DNA of 64,000 bases from Halegenticoccus tardaugens (GCF_004116405.1 NZ_SDIC01000003.1:310001-374000), one strand, 5' to 3'. Shown: positions 17,289-27,366, counted from the stretch's first letter. The notes: generated by a model not told the origin, from the letters alone. Translations and numbers: made by a program.

Positions 17289-20057
17289 ATGAGCGAACTC
17301 GAGTCCGAATACCGCCTCGAGTACTTCGAGGAGAACGACTTCGTTCGAAAGGAGTGCTCCGAGTGCGGGGCGCACTTCTGGACGCGGGACCACGACCGCA
17401 CGACGTGCGGCGAGCCCCCGTGCGAGGAGTACAGCTTCATCGACAACCCCGGGTTCGACGAGGCGTACACGATGGAGGAGATGCGGGAGGCGTTCCTCTC
17501 TTTCTTCGAAGCGCACGGCCACACCCGCATCGACCCCTACCCGGTCGCGGCGAACCGCTGGCGCGACGACGTGCTCCTGACGCAGGCGTCTATCTACGAC
17601 TTTCAGCCGCTCGTGACCAGCGGCCAGACGCCGCCGCCGGCGAACCCCCTCTGCATCTCCCAGCCCTGCATCCGGATGCAGGACATCGACAACGTCGGCA
17701 AGACGGGGCGACACACGATGGCGTTCGAGATGATGGCCCACCACGCCTTCAACGCCCGCGAGGAGGTCGGCGACGAGTACGCCTACTCGGGCGAGGTGTA
17801 CTGGAAGGACCGCACGGTCGAACTCTGCGACGAGCTGTTCGAGTCGCTCGGCGCGGACGTCGAGGAGATCACGTACATCGAGGACCCGTGGGTCGGCGGC
17901 GGCAACGCCGGCCCCGCCATCGAGGTGATTTACCGGGGCGCGGAGCTCGCGACGCTGGTCTTCATGTCGATGGAACAGGACCCGGAGGGCGAGTACGAAC
18001 TGAAGGACGGCAACCGCTACTCGCCGATGGACACGTACATCGTCGACACGGGTTACGGCCTCGAACGGTGGACCTGGATGAGCCAGGGGACGCCAACAGT
18101 GTACGAGGCGGTCTACCCCGAGATGATCGACTTCCTGAAGGAGAACGCGGGGATCGAGCACACGGACGAGGAGGAGCGGCTCATCCACCGCGCGGCGAAG
18201 CTCGCGGGCCACATGGACATCGACGAGGCCGACGACATGGACGCCGCCCGCGACAACATCGCCCGGAAGCTCGACGTGAACAAGCGCGAGCTGGAGACGC
18301 TGACGCGGCCGCTGGAGGACATCTACGCGATCGCCGACCACTGCCGCGCGCTGGCGTACATGTTCGGTGACGGCATCGTCCCGAGCAACGTCGGCACCGG
18401 CTACCTCGCTCGGATGGTGCTCCGGCGGACGAAGCGCCTCGTCGACAACGTCGGCGTCGACGCCCCGCTCGACGAGCTCGTGGACATGCAGGCGCGCCGG
18501 CTCGGCTACGAGAACCGCGACACGATCCGCGACATCGTCCGCACCGAGGAGCGCAAGTACCGAAAGACGCTCGAACGCGGCGGCCGGCGGGTCAGACAGA
18601 TCGCAGACGAGTACGCCGGCACGGACGAACCGATCCCGACGGAGACGCTGATCGAGCTGTACGACAGCCACGGCATCCAGCCCGACATGGTGGGCGAGAT
18701 CGCCGAGGACCGCGGCGCGACGGTTCGGGTGCCGGACGACTTCTACTCGCTCGTCGCCGCCCGTCACGACTCGGAGGCGGCGTTCAGCGAGACCGACGCG
18801 GGCGACGATCGGCTCTCCGACCTGCCGGGGACGGAGAAGCTCTACTACGAGGACCAGAACCGGTTCGAGTTCGAAGCGGTCGTCCTCGACGTGTTCGAGC
18901 GCGAGGAGGGGTACGACGTGGTGCTCGATCAGACGATGTTCTACCCCGAGGGCGGCGGGCAGCCGGCCGACCGGGGGACGATCTCGACCGGCGACGTCAC
19001 CGCGCAGGTCGAGGACGTCCAGAGCGCCGACGGCGTCATCCTCCACCGGACGGACCGCGACCCCGGCAAGGGCGAGTTCGTCCGCGGGCAGGTCGACGCG
19101 ACCCGTCGGCGCCGGCTGATGCGCCACCACACGGCGACCCACATCGTGGGACACGCCGCCCGGCAGGTGCTCGGCGATCACGTTCGCCAGGCGGGCGCGC
19201 AGAAGGGCCTCGAAAGCTCCCGCTTCGACGTCACCCACTACGAGCGCATCACCCGCGAGGAAGTAAGGGAGATCGAGCGCGTCGCCAACGAACTGGTGAT
19301 GGACAACGTGCCCGTCAAACAGGAGTGGCCGGACCGCCACGAGGCGGAGGAGCGCCACGGCTTCGACCTCTACCAGGGCGGCATCCCGCCGGGCGAGAAG
19401 ATCCGCCTCATCAAGGTCGCGCGGGACGTGCAGGCGTGCGGCGGGACGCACGTCCGGCGGACGGGCGACATCGGCGCGATCAAGGTACTGAACACGGAGC
19501 CGGTGCAGGACGGCGTCGAGCGGATCGTCTTCGCCGCGGGCGAGGCCGCGATCGAGGCGACCCAGCGCACGGAGGACGCGCTGTACGAGGCGGCGGGGGT
19601 GCTCGACGTGAACCCGCAGGAGGTCCCCGACACCGCGGCGCGCTTTTTCAGCGAGTGGAAAGAGCGCGGCAAGCAGATCGACCGCCTCAAGCGCGAACTC
19701 GCCGAGGCCCGCGCGGCCGCGGGCGCGGACGAGATCGACATCGACGGGACGCCGGTCGTCATCCAGCGGCTCGACGCCGACTCGGACGAACTCCGCGCGA
19801 CGGCCAACGCGCTCGTCGGCGAGGGAAAGGTCGCGGTGCTCGGCAGCGGCAGCGGCGACAGCGCCCAGTTCGTCGTCGGCGTCCCCGACGGCGTCGGCGT
19901 CAACGCCGGCGAGGTGGTCGGCCAGCTCGCGGCCAAGGTCGGCGGCGGCGGCGGCGGCCCGGCCGACTTCGCGCAGGGTGGCGGCCCGGACGTCGAAGCG
20001 CTGGACGAGGCGTTGGGAGACGCCGACGACGTGCTTCGGACGGTTCTGAACGCGTAA
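17289..20057 (+). CDS. alaS: Alanyl-tRNA synthetase
   Basis: A 922-residue archaeal-type AlaRS. It has an archaeal N-terminal zinc-like segment ([14 protein letters not shown] plus a second Cys pair) before the class II catalytic core (about 60-430). The editing domain carries [10 protein letters not shown] (about 611-620) and CGGTHV (about 716-721). The C-terminal C-Ala domain contains a Gly6 linker before [12 protein letters not shown]. It charges tRNA-Ala and edits Ser/Gly mischarging. All expected domains are intact. It begins ATG 17289 and is followed by a DoxX gene. Confidence 0.97.
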   Translation: MSELESEYRLEYFEENDFVRKECSECGAHFWTRDHDRTTCGEPPCEEYSFIDNPGFDEAYTMEEMREAFLSFFEAHGHTRIDPYPVAANRWRDDVLLTQASIYDFQPLVTSGQTPPPANPLCISQPCIRMQDIDNVGKTGRHTMAFEMMAHHAFNAREEVGDEYAYSGEVYWKDRTVELCDELFESLGADVEEITYIEDPWVGGGNAGPAIEVIYRGAELATLVFMSMEQDPEGEYELKDGNRYSPMDTYIVDTGYGLERWTWMSQGTPTVYEAVYPEMIDFLKENAGIEHTDEEERLIHRAAKLAGHMDIDEADDMDAARDNIARKLDVNKRELETLTRPLEDIYAIADHCRALAYMFGDGIVPSNVGTGYLARMVLRRTKRLVDNVGVDAPLDELVDMQARRLGYENRDTIRDIVRTEERKYRKTLERGGRRVRQIADEYAGTDEPIPTETLIELYDSHGIQPDMVGEIAEDRGATVRVPDDFYSLVAARHDSEAAFSETDAGDDRLSDLPGTEKLYYEDQNRFEFEAVVLDVFEREEGYDVVLDQTMFYPEGGGQPADRGTISTGDVTAQVEDVQSADGVILHRTDRDPGKGEFVRGQVDATRRRRLMRHHTATHIVGHAARQVLGDHVRQAGAQKGLESSRFDVTHYERITREEVREIERVANELVMDNVPVKQEWPDRHEAEERHGFDLYQGGIPPGEKIRLIKVARDVQACGGTHVRRTGDIGAIKVLNTEPVQDGVERIVFAAGEAAIEATQRTEDALYEAAGVLDVNPQEVPDTAARFFSEWKERGKQIDRLKRELAEARAAAGADEIDIDGTPVVIQRLDADSDELRATANALVGEGKVAVLGSGSGDSAQFVVGVPDGVGVNAGEVVGQLAAKVGGGGGGPADFAQGGGPDVEALDEALGDADDVLRTVLNA

Positions 20058-20151
20058 CTCCGGCCGACGTTTCCTCGTCCCGACGTCTCGAAAAATGAAA
20101 CGTTTCCCACACCGACCGACCGGATCCGCCGGATAACCGCACACATCACCG

Positions 20152-20170
20152 ATTCCCGTCGATTGGGAAT
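20152..20170. repeat. Short inverted repeat upstream of the DoxX gene
   Basis: ATTCCC (20152-20157) and GGGAAT (20165-20170) with a 7-nt spacer lie about 56 nt upstream of the DoxX start. Possible operator; could also be chance. Confidence 0.3.
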
Positions 20171-20225
20171 TGTATCGACGCTTGAAGAGACGGCCCGTCG
20201 TACGTTCAACCGTAAGGTGAGCACA

Positions 20226-20765
20226 ATGACTACCAACAACGCTTCGATCAACTGGCTCGGCGCGGAGAAGCCGTTCGAGTACTCCGAGTCGGCGGCGGGG
20301 TACCTGACGGTGCTGCTCAGACTCATCACCGGCTACTGGTTCCTCCACGCCGGCTACACGAAGTTCGCCTTCGTCGCGGGGGAGCCGTTCGACGCGTCGG
20401 GCTACCTGCTCAACGCGCCGGGAGCGTCGCCACTGCAGGGCTTTTTCGCCTGGGCGGGCGGAACTCCCTGGCTGCTGGAGGTTACGAACTTCATGATCCC
20501 GGCGGGCGAGTTCCTCATCGGACTCGGGCTGATCGTCGGGGCGCTGGTCCGCCTCGCGGCCCTGTTCGGCGGGCTCCTGATGGTGTTCTTCTACCTGGGG
20601 AACGCCGACTGGGAGAACGGCCTCGTCAACGGGGACCTGTTCGGGCTCCTGATGTTCGCGTTCGTCGGCGTGTTCGCCGCGGGCCGGTTCCTCGGCGTGG
20701 ACGCCTACCTCGAACGGACGGAGTTCGTCCGGAACCGCCCGTGGCTGCGCTACCTCCTCGGGTAG
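20226..20765 (+). CDS. DoxX family membrane protein
   Basis: A 179-residue protein with four transmembrane helices. It shows the DoxX signature LLRLITGYWFLHAGYTKF near helix 1 and FMIPAGEFLIGLGLIVGALVRLA in the middle. DoxX-type proteins are small quinone-linked or accessory redox membrane proteins; the bacterial DoxX member works in a thiosulfate:quinone reductase, but that function cannot be assumed. A Shine-Dalgarno-like AAGGTGAG at 20214-20221 lies 4 nt before ATG 20226, which is unusual in this largely leaderless genome and fixes the start. Confidence 0.85.
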   Translation: MTTNNASINWLGAEKPFEYSESAAGYLTVLLRLITGYWFLHAGYTKFAFVAGEPFDASGYLLNAPGASPLQGFFAWAGGTPWLLEVTNFMIPAGEFLIGLGLIVGALVRLAALFGGLLMVFFYLGNADWENGLVNGDLFGLLMFAFVGVFAAGRFLGVDAYLERTEFVRNRPWLRYLLG

Positions 20766-20824
20766 CGCCGCGTTCGAACTCCCCGGCGACGGATTCAACA
20801 CCTTCCGACGACGACGGGTCGTCC

Positions 20825-20950
20825 ATGAGCCCGAACGACTGGCCGCGGACCGTCGGCGACCACCGCGTGACCGACCGGTGGGTCTGTGAGGTCTGCGGCG
20901 CGGACTTCGACTGCCTCTCGCAGTTCAGGGAAACGCCCTGCGAACGTTGA
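20825..20950 (+). CDS. Small zinc-binding protein (41 aa)
   Basis: A 41-residue ORF with CEVCGADFDC and a C-terminal PCER, giving four cysteines (CxxC, then two more) that could bind one zinc. The N-terminus is WPRTVGDHRVTDRWV. It sits 59 nt after DoxX on the same strand and 52 nt before the alpha/beta hydrolase. Haloarchaea encode many such mini-proteins; the role is unknown. The Cys-rich composition, unlike random frames here, supports it as real. Confidence 0.6.
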   Translation: MSPNDWPRTVGDHRVTDRWVCEVCGADFDCLSQFRETPCER

Positions 20951-21002
20951 GCCGCGGGCGGGACCGCAACTCTCTATCGGGATCGGGGACGTAGCGTCGG
21001 CC

Positions 21003-21782
21003 ATGCCAACCGCGCGAAACGGCGACGTCTCGCTGTACTACGACGCGGACGGATCGGGCGAGACGGTCGCGTTCGTCGGCGACCTCGGGTACGGCGCGTG
21101 GCAGTGGGGCTGGCAGCACGCGGCCGTGGCCGGTCCCTACGAAAGCCTCGTGATGGACCTCCGCGGCGTCGGCCGGTCGGACGCGCCGCCGGGTCCGTAC
21201 ACGATCGGCGAACTGGCGCAGGATCTCGACGTCGTGCTCGCCGACGCGGGCGTTCGGAGCGCGCACCTCGTCGGTGCGGGGCTCGGCGGCGCGGTCGCGC
21301 TGCAGGCGGCGCTGTCGTCGTCGCGACCGGCGAGTCTCACGCTCCTCGGCACGGCCGCGCGCGGGGCCGACCTCGACCTCGATCCACTGTTCGCCCCGCC
21401 GTCCGACAGCGACGCCCTCCGGCGATCGCTCGCCGCCGCGTTCTCGGACGCGTTCTTCGACGAACAGCCGGACGTCGTCGCGCAGATCGTGGAGTGGCGC
21501 GCCGACGAGGACGCGTCCCGCGAGGCGTGGGAGTCGCAGGCCGCGGCGATCGAGCGGTTCGACGCGCGCGACCGCCTCCACGAGGTGACGATCCCCGCGC
21601 TCGTCGCTCACGGGGCGGCGGACGCGGCGTGGCCGGTCGAGCGCGGTCGAGCCCTCGCCGACGGGCTGCCGCGGGGCGAGTTCGTCCCGATCGAGGGCGC
21701 GGGGCACCTCGCGCACGTCGAACACTCGCGGACCGTCAACGACCTCCTCCTGGACTTTCTGGGCGAACCCGCGCTCGACTGA
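21003..21782 (+). CDS. Alpha/beta hydrolase fold protein lacking the nucleophile serine
   Basis: A 259-residue protein with full fold order: VAFVGDLGYGAWQW (oxyanion region), VMDLRGVGRSDAP, then the nucleophile elbow, LLGTAARG, cap helices, and VAHGAADAAWP followed by GAGHLAHVEH (His region). The elbow, normally G-x-S-x-G, reads VGAGLGGAVAL, with Gly at the Ser position. The Asp/His region is retained. It may be a non-hydrolytic member or use another mechanism. I recall this variant in other haloarchaea, so it is unlikely to be a sequencing error, but I cannot check that here. Confidence 0.85.
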   Translation: MPTARNGDVSLYYDADGSGETVAFVGDLGYGAWQWGWQHAAVAGPYESLVMDLRGVGRSDAPPGPYTIGELAQDLDVVLADAGVRSAHLVGAGLGGAVALQAALSSSRPASLTLLGTAARGADLDLDPLFAPPSDSDALRRSLAAAFSDAFFDEQPDVVAQIVEWRADEDASREAWESQAAAIERFDARDRLHEVTIPALVAHGAADAAWPVERGRALADGLPRGEFVPIEGAGHLAHVEHSRTVNDLLLDFLGEPALD

Positions 21783-21837
21783 GTCGAACGGACCGTCGGC
21801 ACCGACGGCACAGCCGAACGCCGTCGGGTCCGACGGC

Positions 21838-22971
21838 TCAGCCGAACACCGTCCGCACCGCGTCGGCCATCGCGTTCACCCGCGAGGCGTGTTCGAACTC
21901 GTCCCGGATGCCGTTCGTGACGTAGGCCATCGAGAGGTCGGCCTCGGGGTCGGCCCAGCCGACGATGCTCCCGAGGCCGCCGTGGCCGAAGACGCGCTCC
22001 GGCGGCAGGGTGCCGTACTTGTCCCACGGCGTCCCGCCGCGCTCGAAGCCCATCGCGTACCGGCGGGGGACGCCGAGCGTGCCGTCGCGTTCGACCTCGA
22101 CCTGGAGGTCGGTCGCGGCCTCGACCGTCTCGGCGGAGAGAATCCGCGCCCCGTCGAGTTCGCCGCCGTTCGCCAGACAGGCGTAAAATCGGGCCATGTC
22201 GCGCGCGGTGCCGGTCGCGCTCGCCGCGGGGATCACCGCCCGGTGGAACGCCTCCCGGTTGAAAAGCGCCGCCGCGCCGTGGTTGTCGACGGTTCCGAGC
22301 CCGACGTCCGGCTCGCGGCAGCGGTCGAACGGCTCGAAGCCGACGAGCGTCGCGACCGCGTCGGGCTCGTCGTCCGGGAGGCCGAGGTGGGTGTCGTCCA
22401 TCCCCAGCGGCTCGAAGATTCGCTCGCGGGCGAACTCGTCGATCGGCGTCCCGCTCGCGCGGCGGACGAGTTCGCCGACGACGAAGCCGTAGTTCAGGGC
22501 GTGGTACGCCGCCGTTTCGCCCGGCTCGAACGTCGGTTCTATCTCCTCCATCGCCGCGACGGCGGCGTCCCAGTCGATCCACTCCGTCGGCTCTTCGTCG
22601 AAGGGACCGTGCGGAATCCCGCTCTGGTGGCTGAGCACGTGTCGGACGGTCGCCTCCGCCTTCGCCGTCCCCGGCTCGGCGAACTCCGGCCAGTGGTCGC
22701 GGACGGGGTCGTCGTAGTCGAGCGCGCCCTCCTCGACCAGCGCGTGCAGGCAGACGCCCGCGTACGGCTTCGAGCACGAAAAGAGGACGTGCTTCCAGTC
22801 GGGTGTCGTTTCCTCGCCGTCCGGGCCGGTCACGCCGCCGGCCAGGTCGACGACGGGGTCGTCCGCGCGGTACACGGCGAGTTGCGCGCCGTGGTGGAGC
22901 CCGGCGTCGAGGTGGAGGTCGAACAGTTGTTCGATCTTGCCGGGACCGTCGGTCGAGAAAACTCCGGACAT
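21838..22971 (-). CDS. Serine hydrolase, beta-lactamase/EstB-like family
   Basis: A 377-residue protein of the CubicO/class C beta-lactamase-like group. The catalytic SxxK is S65-C-S-K68 within VLFSCSKPYAG. The tyrosine motif lies in AAYHALNYGFVVGEL (about 152-166), and a C-terminal FGHGGLGSIVGWAD replaces the KTG box with HGG, as in esterases of the family. There is no signal peptide, so it is cytoplasmic. It is probably an esterase or peptidase of unknown substrate. It is divergent from the amidotransferase gene. Confidence 0.9.
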   Translation of the reverse strand: MSGVFSTDGPGKIEQLFDLHLDAGLHHGAQLAVYRADDPVVDLAGGVTGPDGEETTPDWKHVLFSCSKPYAGVCLHALVEEGALDYDDPVRDHWPEFAEPGTAKAEATVRHVLSHQSGIPHGPFDEEPTEWIDWDAAVAAMEEIEPTFEPGETAAYHALNYGFVVGELVRRASGTPIDEFARERIFEPLGMDDTHLGLPDDEPDAVATLVGFEPFDRCREPDVGLGTVDNHGAAALFNREAFHRAVIPAASATGTARDMARFYACLANGGELDGARILSAETVEAATDLQVEVERDGTLGVPRRYAMGFERGGTPWDKYGTLPPERVFGHGGLGSIVGWADPEADLSMAYVTNGIRDEFEHASRVNAMADAVRTVFG

Positions 22972-23099
22972 GAATCACGGTATCGTGGCGGGCGAGTTAT
23001 ACCTACGGCCTGGTCGTGGGCATCGAACCCCGCCGAAGTCGCCGGCAATCCGCGTCGACAGCGTAACGAACTTGCCCTCGGACCGTCTACGGACGCACA

Positions 23100-23792
23100 G
23101 TGAGTCGACTTCGGTTCGCCCTCCTCGACGCATCGCACAACGACGAAAGCACCAGGCGGAACTTCCGGCGGGAACTCGACGCCGACCTCGCGGAGTTCGA
23201 CGCGAGCGGCGGCGACCTCCCGTCGTCGTTCGATTTCGACGGCGTGGTCGTCACCGGCTCCCGTGCTTCGGTCTACTGGGACGAGGCGTGGATCCCGCCG
23301 CTCGTCGACTGGATCGCCGAGGCGGCGGCGCGCGGGCTGCCGATCCTCGGCGTCTGCTACGGTCACCAGGTGGTCGCCGAGGCGCTCGGCGGCCGCGTCG
23401 CGGGCATGGACGACTTCGAGATCGGGTACCGGGAGGTGCGCCACCGCGGCGGCGAGCTGTTCGAGGGAATCGACGAGACGTTCACCGTCTTCACGACCCA
23501 CGGCGACACGGTCGCCCAGCTTCCGCCGGGCGCGGAGCTGCTCGCCGACAACGAACACGGCGTCCACGCCTTCCGGAAGGGGCACGCCTTCGGCGTCCAG
23601 TTCCACCCGGAGTACGACGCGGAGACGGCGGAGCGCGTCACCCGGAGCAAGGAGTTCCTCGGCGAGGAACGGATCCGCCGGGTGCTCGACGGCATCGACG
23701 AGGAGAACTACGCCGCCGCCTGCGAGGCGAAGGCGCTGTTCGACAACTTCGTCGCCTACGCGGAGCGCGTTCGGGCCGAGGCGACCGCCTGA
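23100..23792 (+). CDS. Class I glutamine amidotransferase-like protein
   Basis: A 230-residue GATase domain starting at GTG 23100. The catalytic Cys is in ILGVCYGHQVVAEALGG, and the His-Glu pair in FGVQFHPEYD. DGVVVTGSRASVYWDEAWI precedes the nucleophile. It is a stand-alone amidotransferase like the GMP-synthase-related proteins, possibly a gamma-glutamyl hydrolase or an uncharacterised amidotransferase. No synthetase partner lies adjacent. It is followed by an acyl-CoA dehydrogenase gene after 125 bp. Confidence 0.88.
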   Translation: MSRLRFALLDASHNDESTRRNFRRELDADLAEFDASGGDLPSSFDFDGVVVTGSRASVYWDEAWIPPLVDWIAEAAARGLPILGVCYGHQVVAEALGGRVAGMDDFEIGYREVRHRGGELFEGIDETFTVFTTHGDTVAQLPPGAELLADNEHGVHAFRKGHAFGVQFHPEYDAETAERVTRSKEFLGEERIRRVLDGIDEENYAAACEAKALFDNFVAYAERVRAEATA

Positions 23793-23917
23793 TCGGCTCG
23801 GAAGCTCGATTTCGAGGTCGATTCCGCGGTCGTCCGACGTCGTCACGCGGTCGAAAGTTCCGGCGAACGGGGCGTCCGAACGAATCGCTTTTGCGTCGGC
23901 GCTCCGCACGGTTCTAC

Positions 23918-25081
23918 ATGCTCGATTACGTGGAATTGGAGGCGGATCTGAGCCAGGAGGAGCGGCTGATCCGCGACACAGCCCGCCGGTTCGTCGACGA
24001 GCGGGTGCGACCCGACGTCGGCGACCACTACATCGAGGGGACGTTTCCGACCGATCTCGTCCCCGAGATGGGCGAACTCGGCTTCTACGCGCCGAACCTC
24101 GACGGCTACGGCCTGCCGGGCGTGAGCGAGACGGCTTACGGGTTGCTCATGCAGGAACTCGAAGCCTGCGACAGCGGCCTGCGGTCGATGGCCAGCGTGC
24201 AGGGCGCGCTCGTCATGTACCCCATTCACGCCTTCGGCTCCGACGAACAGAAGGAGCGGTGGCTGCCGAAGCTCGGCGAAGGCGAGGCCGTGGGCTGTTT
24301 CGGGCTGACGGAACCGGAGCACGGCTCCGATCCGGCGGGGATGGAGACGCGCGCCGAGAAGGACGGAGACGAGTACGTCCTCCAGGGATCGAAGACGTGG
24401 ATCACGAACTCGCCGATCGCGGACGTTGCGGTGGTCTGGGCGCGGGACACGTCCACCGACGACCGGCCGGTTCGCGGGTTCCTCGTCGAGACCGACCGCG
24501 ACGGCGTGACGACGAACGAGATCCACGAGAAGCTGTCGCTCCGGGCGTCGATCACGGGCGAGATCGGCCTGAGCAACGTCCGCGTCCCCGAGGAGAACGT
24601 CCTGCCGGGCGTCGAGGGGATGAAGGGACCGCTGTCGTGTCTCACGCAGGCACGCTACGGCATCGCGTGGGGTGCCGTCGGCGCGGCCCGCGACTGCTTC
24701 GAGACCGCCCGGGAGTACGCGACGGAGCGCGAGCAGTTCGGCGGACCGATCGCGCGCTTTCAGCTCCAGCAGGAGAAGCTCGCGGAGATGGCGACGCAAA
24801 TCACGACCGCGCAGTTGCTCGCCCACCGTCTCGCCGCCCTCAAACAGCGGGGCGACCTCCGCCCCCAGCAGGTGTCGATGGCGAAGCGAAACAACGTGCG
24901 GATGGCGCGCGATCAGGCCAGGGTGGCGAGGGAGATGCTCGGCGGCAACGGGATCACGGTCGACTACTCGCCGATGCGCCACCTGGCGAACATGGAGACG
25001 GTGTACACCTACGAGGGGACCCACGACATCCACTCGCTCGTGTTGGGGCAGGATCTCACCGGGATAGCCGCATTCGAGTGA
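23918..25081 (+). CDS. Acyl-CoA dehydrogenase, glutaryl-CoA dehydrogenase-like
   Basis: A 387-residue flavoenzyme of normal length with the N-terminal helical, middle beta and C-terminal helical domains. Key segments are GCFGLTEPEHGSDPAGMET (FAD/substrate), WITNSPIADV, QARYGIAWGAVGAARDC, and the catalytic glutamate in VYTYEGTHDIHSLVLGQ. The YEGTHDIH form of this motif is typical of glutaryl-CoA dehydrogenases. It would oxidise an acyl-CoA and pass electrons to ETF. The exact substrate is not settled by sequence alone. Confidence 0.93.
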   Translation: MLDYVELEADLSQEERLIRDTARRFVDERVRPDVGDHYIEGTFPTDLVPEMGELGFYAPNLDGYGLPGVSETAYGLLMQELEACDSGLRSMASVQGALVMYPIHAFGSDEQKERWLPKLGEGEAVGCFGLTEPEHGSDPAGMETRAEKDGDEYVLQGSKTWITNSPIADVAVVWARDTSTDDRPVRGFLVETDRDGVTTNEIHEKLSLRASITGEIGLSNVRVPEENVLPGVEGMKGPLSCLTQARYGIAWGAVGAARDCFETAREYATEREQFGGPIARFQLQQEKLAEMATQITTAQLLAHRLAALKQRGDLRPQQVSMAKRNNVRMARDQARVAREMLGGNGITVDYSPMRHLANMETVYTYEGTHDIHSLVLGQDLTGIAAFE

Positions 25082-25146
25082 GAGGGAGAACCGGGAATTT
25101 CCGCCGCCGTTCCGGTCGTGCGAGACGTGTGCCAACAATGAACACG

Positions 25147-25155
25147 CCTATATAC
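25147..25155 (+). promoter_or_regulatory. TATA box before the 94-aa acidic protein gene
   Basis: CCTATATAC sits about 40 nt upstream of ATG 25192. Confidence 0.5.
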
Positions 25156-25191
25156 GCCCGCTCCCCTACCGTAGCCCGAAGTGAACCACAC

Positions 25192-25476
25192 ATGACCGCT
25201 TCGGCCCACGATCGATCCACCGCGCTGGATCTTTCCCGCGAAGAGGCGTGGGTTGTGCACGCCGCAGTCCTCGACGCCATCGAGCGGGAGTCGGACGACG
25301 ACGACGCGTCGGAAGAGCGCACCCTCCTTCGGGCGCTCGAAACCGGCGACGACTTCGACCACGAACAGCTCCGGCTGCTCCGCCGGATCGTCTCGACCTA
25401 TCTCGACGACGCGCCCAGCCGCGACGGTCGACCCGGACGGGCCGCCCTGCGCGACATCGAACTCGCGCTCGCGTAG
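25192..25476 (+). CDS. Small acidic helical protein, haloarchaeal, unknown function
   Basis: A 94-residue protein, helical throughout, with LDLSREEAWVVHAAVLDAI, a highly acidic ESDDDDASEE loop and LRLLRRIVSTYLDD. It has no cysteine and no known motif. A TATA box at 25147-25155 and acidic composition support it as real. It is convergent with the DCC oxidoreductase gene. Confidence 0.7.
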   Translation: MTASAHDRSTALDLSREEAWVVHAAVLDAIERESDDDDASEERTLLRALETGDDFDHEQLRLLRRIVSTYLDDAPSRDGRPGRAALRDIELALA

Positions 25477-25524
25477 CGAACCGGACCCCTCTCCTTCGCG
25501 TTCGACCCTCACTCCGCGGGCGAC

Positions 25525-25908
25525 TCACGCGGATTTCCGACCGAGGAACCGCCCCCAGATCGCCCGTCGGTCCGCCAGCCACCGGTACGCCGCCTCGCGG
25601 GCCTTCGGGTAGCCCGGGACGCGCCGCAGCGCCGAAACGAGGAGCCGGACCGCGACGCCCATCCGGACGAGCGTCTGCTCCGTCGCCTCCCCGCACGAGT
25701 ACACCGCGTCGTCGGTGAGCAGGTGGACGCAGGACTCGTAGCCGTCGGGGAGCCGCGCGCGCTGGTCCGGCGTGAGTTCGCCGAAGCCGACGAGTTCGAA
25801 CGTCCCGTACCGGTCGGCCAGCGCCGCGCTCCACGCGCAGAACCCGCAGTCGTCGTCGTAGACGAGCCGCGGCGGGGCCGCGGACCGTCGCTCGTCGGCG
25901 CGAGGCAT
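25525..25908 (-). CDS. DCC-family thiol-disulfide oxidoreductase-like protein
   Basis: A 127-residue protein with the family motif LVYDDDCGFCAWSA (D-x-D-C-x-x-C) near the N-terminus. The rest (GFGELTPDQR, AVYSCGEATEQTLVRMG, WGRFLGR) follows the DUF393/DCC layout. The CxxC implies redox activity, though substrates are unknown for the family. ATG 25908 is taken as the start. It is divergent from the ferredoxin gene across 100 bp. Confidence 0.88.
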   Translation of the reverse strand: MPRADERRSAAPPRLVYDDDCGFCAWSAALADRYGTFELVGFGELTPDQRARLPDGYESCVHLLTDDAVYSCGEATEQTLVRMGVAVRLLVSALRRVPGYPKAREAAYRWLADRRAIWGRFLGRKSA

Positions 25909-25978
25909 GGCGGGGAATGGCGACGGGGCGCAATCAATCCCCCGCCGTGGCGACGGCCGTCGTCGACGGAAATGTGGG

Positions 25979-25987
25979 CTTAAATAG
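25979..25987 (+). promoter_or_regulatory. TATA box of the ferredoxin gene
   Basis: CTTAAATAG lies 22-30 nt upstream of ATG 26009, spaced for leaderless transcription. Confidence 0.5.
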
Positions 25988-26329
<342 letters not shown>

Positions 26330-26375
26330 TCGGATCGTCGCTCGTCTTCTGCGCCGCCGCTCTCGACCGCCAGAT

Positions 26376-26384
26376 ACTATAAGC
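26376..26384 (+). promoter_or_regulatory. TATA box of the ferritin-like gene
   Basis: ACTATAAGC lies about 30 nt upstream of ATG 26412, so this gene has its own promoter despite following the ferredoxin gene. Confidence 0.55.
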
Positions 26385-26411
26385 GCCTGGCGACCCGACC
26401 ACCGAACGACC

Positions 26412-26867
26412 ATGTCGTCCCAGGAGGTAACGGAGCTGCTCCGCAAGGCGTACAACGACGAGATCGAGACCGTCATGAACTACCTGACGAACTCCATCGT
26501 CCTCGACGGGGTCAGCGCGGAGGAGGTAAAGGAGTCGCTGAACCTGGACATTCAGGAGGAACTGGGTCACGCCGAGATGCTCGGCCAGCGTCTGAAGCAG
26601 CTGGACGAGCGACCGCCCGGCTCCGCGGAGTTCGAGGCGCGGCAGGACACGCTCCAGCCGCCGGCGGACACGACGAACGTCCTCGAAGTCATCGAGGGCG
26701 TGCTCGACGCCGAAAACGACGCCATCGAGACGTACCGGTCGCTCGTGAACGCCGCACGGGAGGCCGACGACCCCGTGACGGAGGACTTCGCGGTGACGAT
26801 CCTCGCCGACGAGGAGGCCCACCGGACGGAGTTCCGCGGATTCCGGAAGGAGTACAGGTCGGACTGA
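26412..26867 (+). CDS. Ferritin-like di-iron protein
   Basis: A 151-residue four-helix protein. The helices carry the metal ligands in pattern: NDEIETVMNYL (Glu), IQEELGHAEMLGQRL (E-x2-H), LDAENDAIETYRSLV (Glu) and LADEEAHRTEFRGF (E-x2-H). This matches the bacterioferritin/Dps-like superfamily without heme-ligand evidence. It probably oxidises or stores iron, or handles peroxide. It follows the 7Fe ferredoxin. It has its own TATA box. Confidence 0.88.
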   Translation: MSSQEVTELLRKAYNDEIETVMNYLTNSIVLDGVSAEEVKESLNLDIQEELGHAEMLGQRLKQLDERPPGSAEFEARQDTLQPPADTTNVLEVIEGVLDAENDAIETYRSLVNAAREADDPVTEDFAVTILADEEAHRTEFRGFRKEYRSD

Positions 26868-26898
26868 ATGCCGAGGGCTCCGATCCCGACGGGGTCGA

Positions 26899-27366
26899 CT
26901 ACTCCATGCCGAGATCACTGGCTCCGTCCCGGATCGCCTGCGCGCGCTTTCGGACGCGCGAGACGTACCGGTGAATCTTCTCGGGTTTCTCCCCGTAGAA
27001 CGAGGCGACCCAGTAGACGTCCGTGTTCGGCTGCGTCAGGAAGTACGCGACGAGCGTGTCCCGGCCGGCCTGGATGATCGTCGGAGGGACGCCCCGCTCG
27101 CCCGTCCCGGCCTCCTCGAAGCCGTTGACGTCGAAATAGACGTCGGCGTACAGCTCCGCGCGACGGAGATCGTCGAACGTGCGGCCGCAGTGCTGTGGCG
27201 CGTCGAACCGGTAGAGTGCGTCGCCGTCGGGCGACTCGCGCTCGACGATTCGGACGCCGAGGATGTACTCGCGGACCGTCGATTCGCTCCGCTCGTTCGC
27301 GGTCGGAGCGTCGTGGTGGGCGGTCGAGTCGTCGAAACGCGGGATCGGATCGTCGGATCGTGACAT
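26899..27366 (-). CDS. Conserved haloarchaeal protein, unknown function
   Basis: A 155-residue protein. After a disordered N-terminus (about 1-30) comes a compact alpha/beta region with REYILGVRIVERESPDG, PQHCGRTFDDLRRAELYADV, YFDVNGFEEAGTGERGVPP and VYWVASFYGEKPEKIHRYV. It has one Cys and no metal-binding pattern. The strong conservation-like character suggests a real family, but I cannot name it. It is convergent with the ferritin-like gene and lies 58 bp downstream of the large PhoX-type gene on the same strand. Confidence 0.75.
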   Translation of the reverse strand: MSRSDDPIPRFDDSTAHHDAPTANERSESTVREYILGVRIVERESPDGDALYRFDAPQHCGRTFDDLRRAELYADVYFDVNGFEEAGTGERGVPPTIIQAGRDTLVAYFLTQPNTDVYWVASFYGEKPEKIHRYVSRVRKRAQAIRDGASDLGME

